Below, piece after piece: positions 27,145 through 35,556 of a stretch of DNA of 64,000 nucleotides. The stretch is from Methanolinea sp. (GTDB lineage: Archaea > Halobacteriota > Methanomicrobia > Methanomicrobiales > Methanospirillaceae): contig JANIHI010000011.1 of NCBI GenBank assembly GCA_024518585.1, positions 1-64,000 of the forward strand, read 5' to 3'. The notes under the pieces were generated by a model. The model had not been told where the DNA came from. It saw only the letters and a program-made list of their open reading frames with translations, and made no database searches. Every line of letters begins with the position of its first letter. Within the stretch, counting starts at the first letter, position 1. The position numbers and the translations under genes are program-made.

Positions 27145-28491
27145 TCAGTCGTTCCGCGGGCCCCTCTCTCCCCGCTTCAGGCGGCCTGCGGCAAACTTTG
27201 CCAGGGGATAGATGCCATCGCTCGATGGGTGGACTTCGGTGAAGCGGGAGAAGTCATGGACAGAGACCCCCCTCTTCATGAGAAACGCACAGTAAGCGGC
27301 AATGGTCCCCCCGGCGGGCCCGGCAACAGAGATGCCCCCTATCCGCCCGTCTCCCCGGGAGACGATCAATTCTGCCATGCCCGTCCTGCCCCGCGGCACC
27401 TCCCAGAACGTCCCCGGCCCGGCCGGGCCCGGCGAGGAGAAGGCGACTTCGTCGTCGGCCGGCTCGCCGTCAACGAAGGCGTACTCGTGGGCGAGGGCAA
27501 CGGACTGGGGAATCGCCGAGTAGTCCATGAGGACGTCCTCGCCGAGGATCGAAGACGCGGCAACGATGCCCTCCTGGCGGGCGACCGGTGTCAGGCAGGG
27601 AGACCCGGTCACGTCCCCGCAGGCATACACGCCCGGGACACTGGTTGCCATCCGCCTGTCCACGACGATCCTCCCGTCCTTCCCCTTCTTCACGCCGGAA
27701 ACCATCCGGGAGTTCGGGACAAGGCCGGCGGCGAGGAAGACCGCGTCGCAGGGGACCTCCCTCTCCCCGTCCTCACCCCGGAGGACGGCACTTCTGACGG
27801 CGGGGTCGCCGTCGATGCGGGTCACCGTGCAGTTCTCGTGGATCGCGACACCCTCGAGGTCTTTTTTTGCAGTCTCCCGCAGGGCCCGCGGGACCTCGCG
27901 GAGGAACGTGCTCCGGACCGCGACATCGACCTTTGCCCCCCACTCGTGGAAGATGAAGGCAAACTCCGCGGCCATGATCCCCCCGCCGATGATGAGGAGG
28001 TGGTCCGGGACGGCAGGCATCGAGGGGAGGGAATGGGCATGGAAGACACCCGGTTTCTCAACACCCGGGATTGGAGGGATGCGGGGGAGGGAACCCGTCG
28101 CGATGACGAGGGCGGACGTCTGAAGGGGTTTTCCATCGACGGAGAGGGAACTTCCCTCGACGCTCCCCTCTCCCCGGAGGACTGAGACCCCGCACCCCCT
28201 CGTCTCGGCATCGAGGATGGCGGTGATCTTCTCCTGGACCGATACCATCTGTGAAATCGTCCGGGGAAAGGAGAACGAGGGGACCCGGTCGAGGATACCA
28301 AGGGCGTGGAGGTTCCGGGTGGTGTGCAGGGCGCGGGCAACATCGTTGAGAGCACAGACAACCATGCAGCCATAGTGGAGGCACTGGCCGCCGAGCCCGC
28401 CCTTCTCGACCAGGGTGACATCCTTTCCCGCGAGGCCGAGTTTCATCGCCGCGGTCCGGCCCGCGGGCCCGCCGCCAAGGACGCCGATCAT
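27145..28491 (-). CDS. FAD-dependent pyridine nucleotide-disulfide oxidoreductase (dihydrolipoamide dehydrogenase-like)
   Basis: A 448-residue flavoprotein. It has the N-terminal FAD motif GVLGGGPAGRTAAM, the redox-active disulfide GGQCLHYGC, a second Rossmann motif (IIGGGIMAAEFAFIF) for NAD(P)H, and the FAD-binding YACGDVTGSP. The C-terminal interface domain follows. In lipoamide dehydrogenases the end carries a His-Glu pair; I see only EVHPSSDGIYPLAKF, which fits imperfectly. No 2-oxoacid dehydrogenase genes are near, so the substrate may be another disulfide. It lies 11 bp after the upstream gene in the same direction. Confidence 0.88.
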   Translation of the reverse strand: MIGVLGGGPAGRTAAMKLGLAGKDVTLVEKGGLGGQCLHYGCMVVCALNDVARALHTTRNLHALGILDRVPSFSFPRTISQMVSVQEKITAILDAETRGCGVSVLRGEGSVEGSSLSVDGKPLQTSALVIATGSLPRIPPIPGVEKPGVFHAHSLPSMPAVPDHLLIIGGGIMAAEFAFIFHEWGAKVDVAVRSTFLREVPRALRETAKKDLEGVAIHENCTVTRIDGDPAVRSAVLRGEDGEREVPCDAVFLAAGLVPNSRMVSGVKKGKDGRIVVDRRMATSVPGVYACGDVTGSPCLTPVARQEGIVAASSILGEDVLMDYSAIPQSVALAHEYAFVDGEPADDEVAFSSPGPAGPGTFWEVPRGRTGMAELIVSRGDGRIGGISVAGPAGGTIAAYCAFLMKRGVSVHDFSRFTEVHPSSDGIYPLAKFAAGRLKRGERGPRND

Positions 28492-28502
28492 GCGTGCCGG
28501 CT

Positions 28503-29477
28503 CTAGAAGATCTCCACGCCCTCGTCCATCGGGGAGGAGAGGACCTCACCGGAGAAGGCGTTGACTTCGACGATCTTCTTGCCGCGGACCTGCCAGATGG
28601 GGACGTAGACCTGCCGGACGGTGACTTCGATGTTCCGCCTGTCAGGTTTCAGCACCTTCTCCTCGTAGGAGATGGCATCGCCGCTCACCTGCTTGATCCG
28701 TATCCTCTGGGTCAGGCTCTCGGCAACCTCTGACACGATCTTTTCCCGGGCCTCCTCCTGCGTGATGCGGGGGGAGACGACTTCGGCACCGGCCGGGACC
28801 GCGTCCTCGACGAGGGACTTTGCGTCCACCTCGAACTTCAGCCCGTTGATGGCATTAAGGCCGCCGTCCCCCTCGGCGTCGAAGGGAACGCGGTGCTCCT
28901 TGTAGACCTGCTCGCCGGAACTCCTGTACGAATAGAACCAGAACGGCATGAATTTCAGGGCGACAGTCCCCTGCATCTTTGCAATCTGGACTGCGGCATC
29001 CTTCTTTACCCGGATGGGCAGGTGGGGGATGGTAACGCCGGGAACATCGGCCCCGCCGGCAGGGCCCCCTTTCCTCTCCCCCGGCAGGGACACGGATTCT
29101 CCCTGTGCCCCGGTCAGTGTGCCGGACCCAAGGTCAAGGGCAAGGGGACGCGAGAGTATCCTTGCGAGGGCCGCTTCGCCGGAGAGACGGATGAACTCGT
29201 CCCTCCCCCAGAGAATGCACCCCTCCGGCTCCGTGCCGGGGTCAAGGGAGAAGAGGAGTTTCCTGTACGTGATCTCCTTTCCCTCGCTCATCAGCCGGAA
29301 GTTCCCTGCCGCGTAATCTCTGATCTCTGCAGGGTCATCGCTGCACAGGACCATGAGATACTCGTCTTCCCGGGCGGCAAGGTCATAGGGGTATTCGAGT
29401 GTACTGACCTGGAAACCGGCCGTCTCCAGGATGTCCTTTATGGCATTCCTCGCCTTTTCCCGAACTTTTTCGTCCAT
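28503..29477 (-). CDS. Conserved protein of unknown function
   Basis: A 324-residue protein. The first ~110 residues (ILETAGFQVSTLEYPYDLAAREDEYLMVLCSDDPAEI) resemble the nuclease-like or substrate-binding fold of some archaeal proteins, but no catalytic set is clear. The C-terminal half is alpha/beta and ends with VPIWQVRGKKIVEVNAFSGEV, which recalls a PepSY-type strand pair. It has no signal peptide or membrane segment. It lies directly upstream of the disulfide oxidoreductase gene and probably shares its transcript. A TATA box (TTCTATAAGATAG) about 25-35 bases upstream is shared with the divergent gene. No function is assigned. Confidence 0.75.
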   Translation of the reverse strand: MDEKVREKARNAIKDILETAGFQVSTLEYPYDLAAREDEYLMVLCSDDPAEIRDYAAGNFRLMSEGKEITYRKLLFSLDPGTEPEGCILWGRDEFIRLSGEAALARILSRPLALDLGSGTLTGAQGESVSLPGERKGGPAGGADVPGVTIPHLPIRVKKDAAVQIAKMQGTVALKFMPFWFYSYRSSGEQVYKEHRVPFDAEGDGGLNAINGLKFEVDAKSLVEDAVPAGAEVVSPRITQEEAREKIVSEVAESLTQRIRIKQVSGDAISYEEKVLKPDRRNIEVTVRQVYVPIWQVRGKKIVEVNAFSGEVLSSPMDEGVEIF

Positions 29478-29492
29478 TAACCATACATTTCC

Positions 29493-29506
29493 TCTATCTT
29501 ATAGAA
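29493..29506. promoter_or_regulatory. Shared divergent TATA region
   Basis: CTATCTTATAG is nearly symmetric and can be read as a TATA box on either strand. It sits about 20 bases before the minus-strand gene and about 40 before the plus-strand DUF128 gene. Confidence 0.4.
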
Positions 29507-29540
29507 CAATTTTTCTATTTTGGGGACGAGATTCTAGCCA

Positions 29541-30287
29541 ATGCATCTCCCCCTCAAGTTCGTGCATACCCGGATCGAGGAGTATGCCATGCAGGTGACG
29601 TATGACCCCCGGGAGGGTCAGGGACTGGTCGTGTACAACCTCGCCCTTGTTCCGGACAAGGACCTCGAAGCCTCCATCGGGATCATGAAGGACACGTTCC
29701 GTGCCGGGCTCTGCGTGAGCGGGCTCGTCCGGTTCTTCCACGGGGGAGAGACTGCCGGGGACTTCCGGGTACCTCCAGGGCAGACGGGTATCGTGACCAT
29801 CTGCAGCTCCACCCTGGACGGGCTCCTCCTCCACAGGGGTATCCCGTCAAACCCCATCGGGGGAGGCGTGGTGGAGATCGAGGAGCGGATCCCCCGGCGG
29901 TTCACGCACCTCATCCTCTACGAGTACACGACCATTGACCCCCTCCAGGCCCTCCTCTCGCAGGAGATTACATCTGTCTCGGAGATGATGCGGAGGGGGA
30001 GCGGGGATATCCTTGCAAACATCCGGCAGTGCCACATGGAAGCAGAGGGGCTCCTGGGAGAGGTGATCGATGACCTCGCGGGCAGCAGTTTCTCCCCCAT
30101 CCTGGACGTCGGCCTGCCCAACACGCCGGCACTCGGTGTGACCGTCGACCCGCAGTACATGGGCATCGTTGCGCTCGGGGGAACAAACCCCATGGCCGCC
30201 ATCAAGGAGAACGGGATCCCGGTCACGATCCATGCTATCAAGGGCTTAATGGACGTCCGCGAGATGGAAGAGGTCCTGGACTACTAA
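29541..30287 (+). CDS. NrpR regulatory-domain (DUF128) protein without DNA-binding domain
   Basis: A 248-residue protein that consists of one NrpR regulatory domain. Visible features are TVCSST-like ICSSTLDGLLLHRGIP, GGGVVEIEERIPRRFTHLILYEYTTIDP and the late ALGGTNPMAAIKENGIPV. In methanogens NrpR binds 2-oxoglutarate through such domains and represses nitrogen-assimilation genes with an N-terminal winged helix. That helix is missing here, so this protein may be a ligand-binding partner of a full NrpR encoded elsewhere, or a metabolic sensor. It converges with the TrmB gene and overlaps its stop by 4 bp. Confidence 0.85.
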   Translation: MHLPLKFVHTRIEEYAMQVTYDPREGQGLVVYNLALVPDKDLEASIGIMKDTFRAGLCVSGLVRFFHGGETAGDFRVPPGQTGIVTICSSTLDGLLLHRGIPSNPIGGGVVEIEERIPRRFTHLILYEYTTIDPLQALLSQEITSVSEMMRRGSGDILANIRQCHMEAEGLLGEVIDDLAGSSFSPILDVGLPNTPALGVTVDPQYMGIVALGGTNPMAAIKENGIPVTIHAIKGLMDVREMEEVLDY

Positions 30288-31054
30288 AGGGGGTCTCTCT
30301 CCGGCAAAGACACGAGTTCGAGGTAGGTCGAGAAGAACTTCACGAATCCCCTGGACTCGGACAGGAGGGCTGTTGCTTCCTCGCCTGCCACCATCACCAC
30401 GATCGCCCTCTCGTGGTCGACCAGGAACACACCGCCGGCAATGGCAAATCCCCTCTCGTCCTTTCCCGCCGGGGGGGCGGGGATGGTCCGGACCATCACA
30501 CCGGTGCCTGCAAACATTTCAGGGCAGTTTGTCGTGACCCTCACGGGGATGGTACCCGCCATCTCGCGCACGAGGGGGGGCAACTCGTCAGGGAACAGGC
30601 TGCCGTAGAGGAGGATATCGATCGAGGCAGTGGCATGGCGCAGGAGATCGACGAGCCGGGGCCGGATGTTCTCGATCCCGTAGATACTCCAGATGAAGTC
30701 CTGGTCCGCCGGTCCGCGGGCCGAGCGTTCCCGCCACACGCGGGAGAGGATCTTCTTTGCCCGTTCCGCATCCGCGGAGACCACGTCCAGGAGGCGGTCG
30801 ATCCCCTCATCCGGTGGGACAGCCTCGAAGCGGCGGGGTGTCGCAAGGGAGACGGAGACGAGGTTCTTGTGGGTCAGCCTCTCGAGGACGGGGTATACCG
30901 ATGCGCGGGGTACCCCCGTGATCTCGTGGATCCGTGTCGCGGTCGAACCCGGTTCCCGCAGAAGCCCGATGTACACGAGGGCTTCGTACTTCGTGAGGCC
31001 CAGGGACTTGAGCAGTTCAGAGAGAGCAAGGTTCGAGGTCGAAGGCTCGGCCAT
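30284..31054 (-). CDS. TrmB-family transcriptional regulator
   Basis: A 256-residue regulator. The N-terminal winged helix (LLKSLGLTKYEALVYIGLLREPGSTATRIHEITGVPRASVYPVLERL) is typical of TrmB. A ligand or PLD-like C-terminal domain follows (SIDILLYGSLFPDELPPLVREM, then VFLVDHERAIVVM). TrmB proteins respond to sugars in several archaea. A perfect palindrome lies between this gene and the divergent S-layer-like gene and is the best candidate for its operator. The phosphoglucose isomerase gene in the divergent unit would fit sugar-linked control. Confidence 0.88.
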   Translation of the reverse strand: MAEPSTSNLALSELLKSLGLTKYEALVYIGLLREPGSTATRIHEITGVPRASVYPVLERLTHKNLVSVSLATPRRFEAVPPDEGIDRLLDVVSADAERAKKILSRVWRERSARGPADQDFIWSIYGIENIRPRLVDLLRHATASIDILLYGSLFPDELPPLVREMAGTIPVRVTTNCPEMFAGTGVMVRTIPAPPAGKDERGFAIAGGVFLVDHERAIVVMVAGEEATALLSESRGFVKFFSTYLELVSLPERDPL

Positions 31055-31085
31055 TCCATAGCATTATATAGGGTTGCCTCTTAAA

Positions 31086-31107
31086 TGTTGTTATAGCAAT
31101 AACAACA
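31086..31107. promoter_or_regulatory. 22-bp palindromic operator candidate
   Basis: TGTTGTTAT and ATAACAACA are perfect 9-bp arms around AGCA. The plus-strand TATA box TTATATA at 31064-31070 would start transcription at about 31092-31096, inside the palindrome, so a bound regulator would block the divergent S-layer-like gene. The TrmB gene next door is the obvious candidate regulator. Confidence 0.6.
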
Positions 31108-31118
31108 AGTGATATCCC

Positions 31119-32396
31119 ATGCATTTACGGCAAATTGTGTTTCTGGCCGTTATAATCTGTTTATTATGTACCCCCTGCCTCGCGGGCGTCAAGTACCTCA
31201 CCGGTGAGCCCGACCTCTCGGCATCGATCCAGGGAAAGAACGAGTTTGCACCCGGCGAGGACGTCACCCTCAAAGTCAGCATCGAGAACCGGGGACTCAT
31301 CGAGATGAAGTTTGTCCAGTCGACCATCATCGAGCGTGATGACCTCCCCAACACGGCGAAGCTCGTCAGGGCAACACTCGGGGCGGGAGACTCGCCGCTC
31401 GTCATCAAGGCCGACCCCCAGGCAGTGGGGGATATCCCGGGCGGGAAGTCAGCGGTCGTTGCGTTCACCGTCAAGGTTCCCACCGATGCAGCAGCAGGCA
31501 ACTACACGCTCCCGCTCACGGTCCATTACAAGTACCTCAAGTATGCCGAACAGTATGGCCAGGACGCCATCTCCTACACCTACCGGGACGTGGAGGAGAC
31601 CCTCCCCCTCCCCGTCAGGATCACGCCAAGGGCGATGCTCGAGGTGGTTTCCGTCCGGGGTGATCACCTCAACGCCGGGTCGGAAGGGTACCTGGTCCTC
31701 TCTGTCAGGAACGCCGGGTACGAGGACGCGAGGGATGCCGTCCTTACCCTTACCCGGAATGGCAACAGCCCAGTTGTCCCAACAGACAGCAACCTCTTCA
31801 TCGGTGAATTTTCCAAGGACAGCACCCGCGACGCCAGGTTCCGCGTCGCTGTCTCCCGTCAGGCGAGCGAGGGGTCCTACCCCATTGACCTCTCCTGCCG
31901 GTATACCGACAGTGACGGGGACACGGTGACGTCGAGCACGGTGACCATCGGTGTGCCGGTCGGGGGCAAGATATCGTTTGCCGTCGTCTCCCCGCCATCC
32001 AAGGCAAGGGCGGGAGGAAAGACCATAATCGAGGTCGATTACCAGAACACGGGGTCAGCAGTCGCCCGCGATGCCCAGGCACGGATCAGTGCCGTGGACC
32101 CGTTCTCGAGCAACGACGACGCAGCGTACCTCGGGGACATCCCACCGGGGGGAACAGCCCACGCCCGGTACGAGGTCAATGTTGCATCAGGGGCAGTTGC
32201 CAAGGAATATGGGCTCGACTCGGAGATACGGTATAAGGACGCGCTCGACAACAGCGTGATCTCTGACACGATGAAGGTCCGGGTCAAGGTGATACCGGCC
32301 GAGATATCCCCGTTAATCATCCTCGCAGTCGTCTTCCTCATCTCCATCGGCATCGGTGCAGGGTATTATTACCGCAAAAAAAGAAAGACTGGCTGA
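31119..32396 (+). CDS. Secreted S-layer-like protein with repeated Ig-like domains and C-terminal anchor
   Basis: A 425-residue protein. An N-terminal signal peptide (FLAVIICLLCTPCLAG) is followed by about three beta-rich CARDB/NEW3-like modules (DVTLKVSIENRG, GYLVLSVRNAGYEDAR, TIIEVDYQNTGSAVARDA). One C-terminal membrane helix (PLIILAVVFLISIGIGAGYYY) and a basic tail end the protein. This is the layout of the archaeal COG1361 family, thought to be cell-surface proteins. GTGAT precedes the ATG. The stop overlaps the start of the PGI gene, so the two are translationally coupled. Confidence 0.85.
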   Translation: MHLRQIVFLAVIICLLCTPCLAGVKYLTGEPDLSASIQGKNEFAPGEDVTLKVSIENRGLIEMKFVQSTIIERDDLPNTAKLVRATLGAGDSPLVIKADPQAVGDIPGGKSAVVAFTVKVPTDAAAGNYTLPLTVHYKYLKYAEQYGQDAISYTYRDVEETLPLPVRITPRAMLEVVSVRGDHLNAGSEGYLVLSVRNAGYEDARDAVLTLTRNGNSPVVPTDSNLFIGEFSKDSTRDARFRVAVSRQASEGSYPIDLSCRYTDSDGDTVTSSTVTIGVPVGGKISFAVVSPPSKARAGGKTIIEVDYQNTGSAVARDAQARISAVDPFSSNDDAAYLGDIPPGGTAHARYEVNVASGAVAKEYGLDSEIRYKDALDNSVISDTMKVRVKVIPAEISPLIILAVVFLISIGIGAGYYYRKKRKTG

Positions 32397-33091
32397 TGAG
32401 AGACTGGCGGGATTTTACCCAGAAACCCGAGGTCCGGGAGATCGGGGACCTCCGGGCAGTCCTCCGGGACCCGGGGTGCAACCGGCACGGACCCGCTTAC
32501 CTCATGTTCCGGGACATTGCCCGGACGCCGGAAGACAGGGCATGGCTGTCTTCCCATGGCCTGCGCTTTGACGTCACGTGCATTCCCCCGGCAGACTTCT
32601 GCGGGGAGTATGCCAAGACAAAGGGTCACTACCACCCGCACAACCCTTCCGGCACGGGATACCCCGAGGTTTACCAGGTGATCGCCGGAGTGGCAGATTT
32701 CCTCCTCCAGAGCGAGGACTTAAAGCACGTCGTCCTCGTCCGTTCCGGGGAGGGCGAGACCGTCCTTGTACCCCCGGGATACGGGCACGTCACGATCAAC
32801 TGGGGAGAGGACGAGCTCGTCATGGCAAACATCGTTGCCTCGGTCTTTGCGAGTGATTACCGGTTCTACGAGGAACACCGCGGGGCCGCGTACTACGAAC
32901 TGGTCACGGGGGAACTCGAAAAGAACCCGCGGTACCCCCCCCTGCCCCCTATCGAGAGGACCAGTGCCCGGTCCCGGAAACCGGGGCCATGGTTCTTTGG
33001 CCCCCTCTACGAGAGGGTCACTGCAAGGGACGAGAGGCTCTTCTCCCTCGTGCACCCGGAGAGGTTCCCGGAACTTTTCTCTCTGTCATAG
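32396..33091 (+). CDS. pgi: Cupin-type phosphoglucose isomerase
   Basis: A 231-residue archaeal cupin-type glucose-6-phosphate isomerase, unrelated to the classical enzyme. The metal-binding motif is GHYHPHNPSGTGYPEVYQV, with the later His in PPGYGHVTIN. It interconverts glucose-6-phosphate and fructose-6-phosphate. The C-terminus is about 40 residues longer than in Pyrococcus-type enzymes (the RKPGPWFFGPLYERVT region). It is coupled by an ATGA overlap to the S-layer-like gene, an odd pairing that could place both under the palindrome near the TrmB gene. Confidence 0.88.
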   Translation: MRDWRDFTQKPEVREIGDLRAVLRDPGCNRHGPAYLMFRDIARTPEDRAWLSSHGLRFDVTCIPPADFCGEYAKTKGHYHPHNPSGTGYPEVYQVIAGVADFLLQSEDLKHVVLVRSGEGETVLVPPGYGHVTINWGEDELVMANIVASVFASDYRFYEEHRGAAYYELVTGELEKNPRYPPLPPIERTSARSRKPGPWFFGPLYERVTARDERLFSLVHPERFPELFSLS

Positions 33092-33835
33092 GAGGCTTGG
33101 GGCCGGCAGGCGCTTGTGCTCGCTTGCCCGCACCAGGGCAAGGACCTTCTCCTCGACGGGGTTTTGGCTCTCCCACCTGTTCTCTTCCAGCGCTTTGAGT
33201 GCCGCATCGATCTCGGGGTACGAGAGCCCTATCTCGCCCTCGTCCGTCTGGCCCCTCCACAGCCCTGCCGTCGGGGCCTTGGAGAGGACCCTTTGGGGGA
33301 TGTTTTCCATTGTCCCAGCCATTGCATAGACCTCTGTCTTGTAGAGGTGGAGGAGGGGCTGGACGTCGGCGGCGTTGTCACCCCACTTGGTGCAGTACCC
33401 GATCAGGTATTCCGTCCTGTTGGAGGTGCCGCAGACAAGCCGCCTCTCCCGGTTGGCGTGGTAGTAGAGGACCGCCATGCGGCAGCGGGCCATCAGGTTC
33501 CCGGTGAGGAAGGGGTCGTCCCGAAAGCCGGGCATGGCCCGGTAGGCAGAGAGGACCGGCTCGATGCTGATGGTGCGGCATTCCATGCCGAGGCGCCTGC
33601 AGACCTCGCGGGCGTCCTCGATATCGTCCGGGGCCGTCACGCTGCTCGGGAGGACGAGGCCGAGGACGCGTTCCGGGCCGACCGCCCTGCAGCACATGGT
33701 TGCGGCGACCGCGGAATCTATCCCCCCCGAGATGCCGACCACAAAGCCCGTGCACCCGCTCTTCCAGTACACGTACCGGAGGAGGTGTTCGATCCGGCCG
33801 AGGGCACACCCCGTCTCTTCGTCCATGGCACTCAC
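33086..33835 (-). CDS. nadE: NAD+ synthetase
   Basis: A 249-residue NadE without glutaminase domain, thus ammonia-dependent. The ATP pyrophosphatase loop is GISGGIDSAVAATMC. NRTEYLIGYCTKWGDNAADVQPLLHLYKTEVYAMA is the NaAD-binding and catalytic region. It converts nicotinic acid adenine dinucleotide to NAD+. It overlaps the potassium-channel gene by 4 bp upstream and converges with pgi, overlapping its end by 6 bp. Confidence 0.93.
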   Translation of the reverse strand: MSAMDEETGCALGRIEHLLRYVYWKSGCTGFVVGISGGIDSAVAATMCCRAVGPERVLGLVLPSSVTAPDDIEDAREVCRRLGMECRTISIEPVLSAYRAMPGFRDDPFLTGNLMARCRMAVLYYHANRERRLVCGTSNRTEYLIGYCTKWGDNAADVQPLLHLYKTEVYAMAGTMENIPQRVLSKAPTAGLWRGQTDEGEIGLSYPEIDAALKALEENRWESQNPVEEKVLALVRASEHKRLPAPSLL

Positions 33836-35556
33836 AGGAGATCTCTCTGGGTTACCCTGATGAACTTTCGCAGCCCGCGGGGGAGGCCCATCACGAGGAG
33901 CACGTCACCGGCACGAAGGAAGGTCTCCCCGTCGGGGAAGATGACGGACTCGTCCATCCGCTGGATCCCGAGGACACGGACGGCACATTTCTTCTCGAGC
34001 GAGGAGACAGTTTCGGGGGTCCGGGCGGTATACCGCCTCCGCACGATGACCTGCCCGTTCGGGAGCGAGAGGATGATGTACACGGTATCGGCAAGGAGCA
34101 CGCCGGCAACGATCTGGCCGCCGATGCTCGGGAGGAGGGCAACGTAATCGGCACCTGCCCGGGCCAGCTTATCGACGGACGCAGGATCGTTTGCCCGTGC
34201 GAGGATGCGGATGCGGGGGTTCTGGTTCCTTGCCATGAGGGTGGTGAGGATGTTGCGGGCATCGTCGTTAAGGGCAACGATGCAGAAGTCTGCGTCCCGG
34301 ATCCGGGCCTCCTGGAGCGTCTCCTCGTCCTCGGCCTTACCGACAACGATGTTGACGGGGTAGGGTCTCTGGTCAATGACCATGCACTCCATCCCGAGTG
34401 CCGTCAGTTCCCTGTATGCCGACCTCCCCACGTCTCCAAACCCGGTGATGACGCCGAGGACCTCTGTCTTGCCCGCGGGGAGGAAGAGCTCGGCGACCAT
34501 CTTCTCGATGCTGCTCATCCGCGTCAGGAGGAAGAGCATGGTCGAGGTATCCAGTACCTCGCCGGGGCCGGGAAAAAAGGAGAAGTGCCCCCGGCGCGAG
34601 ATGAGGAGGCACTCTGCGCCAAATCGCGAAGGGAGTTCCAGTTCACCCAGCCGGAGCCCGGCAGCCCGGGACCCCTCGAGGACCGGGATGTTGATGATGC
34701 GGAGTGGGTCCCGGGGCCGGGGTGACCCCTGCACGCCGTTTTCAACGACAACGGTCTCCTCGACCAGGGTATCGACGTGCGAGGTGAGTGCCACGTGCCG
34801 GGCGAGGATCTGGCCGGTCGCGTGCTTGGGTGAGAGCACGGTATCTGCACCCGCGTACCGCAGGTAGCGCTCAAACGAGAGCTTGTCAACGACTGCGACT
34901 ATCCGTGCCTCCGTCAACGCCCTGATTCCAAGGATGATGCTTGCCGTGGTCTGTTCCTCCTCGCAGACCACGACGTCCCGGGCCTTTTTGACCCAGGCCC
35001 CCTCCCACGTCGCATTGTCCTGGTAACTGCCCCAGATCACGTACACGCGCTTTCGAAAGAGGTCTGACAGGAAAAAAGCCGTCTCCTTTTTGTCCACCAC
35101 GATGACGAGGGGGAGTTCGGTGATGAGCAGGCTCTCGATGAGGGCCCGCGTGATGGGGCTGTACCCGATGATGACGATGTGACCAGAAATTTCGTGGGAG
35201 ATCCGCTGCGGGGGCGAGGGCTGGAGGTGGGACCCGATGTACGGGACGAGCAGGAGGGGGATGACCATGAAGAGCTGGATGATCCCGGAGACCATCATCA
35301 GGATCGTGAGTGCGACAGTATACTGGTTCGTAAACGGGAGGAGGTCCCCGTACCCGACAGTGGTGATAGTCTCGAGAACAAAGAGGAGTGATGCCGGCCA
35401 CGTGATGGTCTTTCCCTCGAGCAGCGGGTAGGCATGGTGGAAAATAAGGGTATAAAAAACGATCTGGCCTGCAAACACGAGGAAGTACAATGCGACCTTC
35501 AGCCGACGGGACCCGTGGAGAAGCCTCCATACTGTCCCTTTCCGGTCACGCGCCAT
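33832..35556 (-). CDS. Potassium channel with two RCK (TrkA-N/TrkA-C) domains
   Basis: A 574-residue protein. Two membrane helices flank a pore loop with the K+ selectivity filter TVGYGD (residues 66-71). Two RCK modules follow: TrkA-N at about 120-240 (IVIIGYSPITRALIESLL) and about 345-465 (VLGVITGFGDVGRSAYREL), each with a TrkA-C-like part. In this family the RCK ring opens the channel on binding Ca2+, nucleotides or other ligands. The first RCK has GYSPIT in place of the classic GxGxxG, so nucleotide binding there is doubtful. It is linked by short overlaps to nadE and the thiolase gene. Confidence 0.9.
   Translation of the reverse strand: MARDRKGTVWRLLHGSRRLKVALYFLVFAGQIVFYTLIFHHAYPLLEGKTITWPASLLFVLETITTVGYGDLLPFTNQYTVALTILMMVSGIIQLFMVIPLLLVPYIGSHLQPSPPQRISHEISGHIVIIGYSPITRALIESLLITELPLVIVVDKKETAFFLSDLFRKRVYVIWGSYQDNATWEGAWVKKARDVVVCEEEQTTASIILGIRALTEARIVAVVDKLSFERYLRYAGADTVLSPKHATGQILARHVALTSHVDTLVEETVVVENGVQGSPRPRDPLRIINIPVLEGSRAAGLRLGELELPSRFGAECLLISRRGHFSFFPGPGEVLDTSTMLFLLTRMSSIEKMVAELFLPAGKTEVLGVITGFGDVGRSAYRELTALGMECMVIDQRPYPVNIVVGKAEDEETLQEARIRDADFCIVALNDDARNILTTLMARNQNPRIRILARANDPASVDKLARAGADYVALLPSIGGQIVAGVLLADTVYIILSLPNGQVIVRRRYTARTPETVSSLEKKCAVRVLGIQRMDESVIFPDGETFLRAGDVLLVMGLPRGLRKFIRVTQRDLL

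Noticed and set aside
26632-28185. 517-codon open frame antisense to the PAS protein and the disulfide oxidoreductase
   Set aside because: It crosses an intergenic terminator and two well-supported genes on the other strand; it is a compositional artefact.
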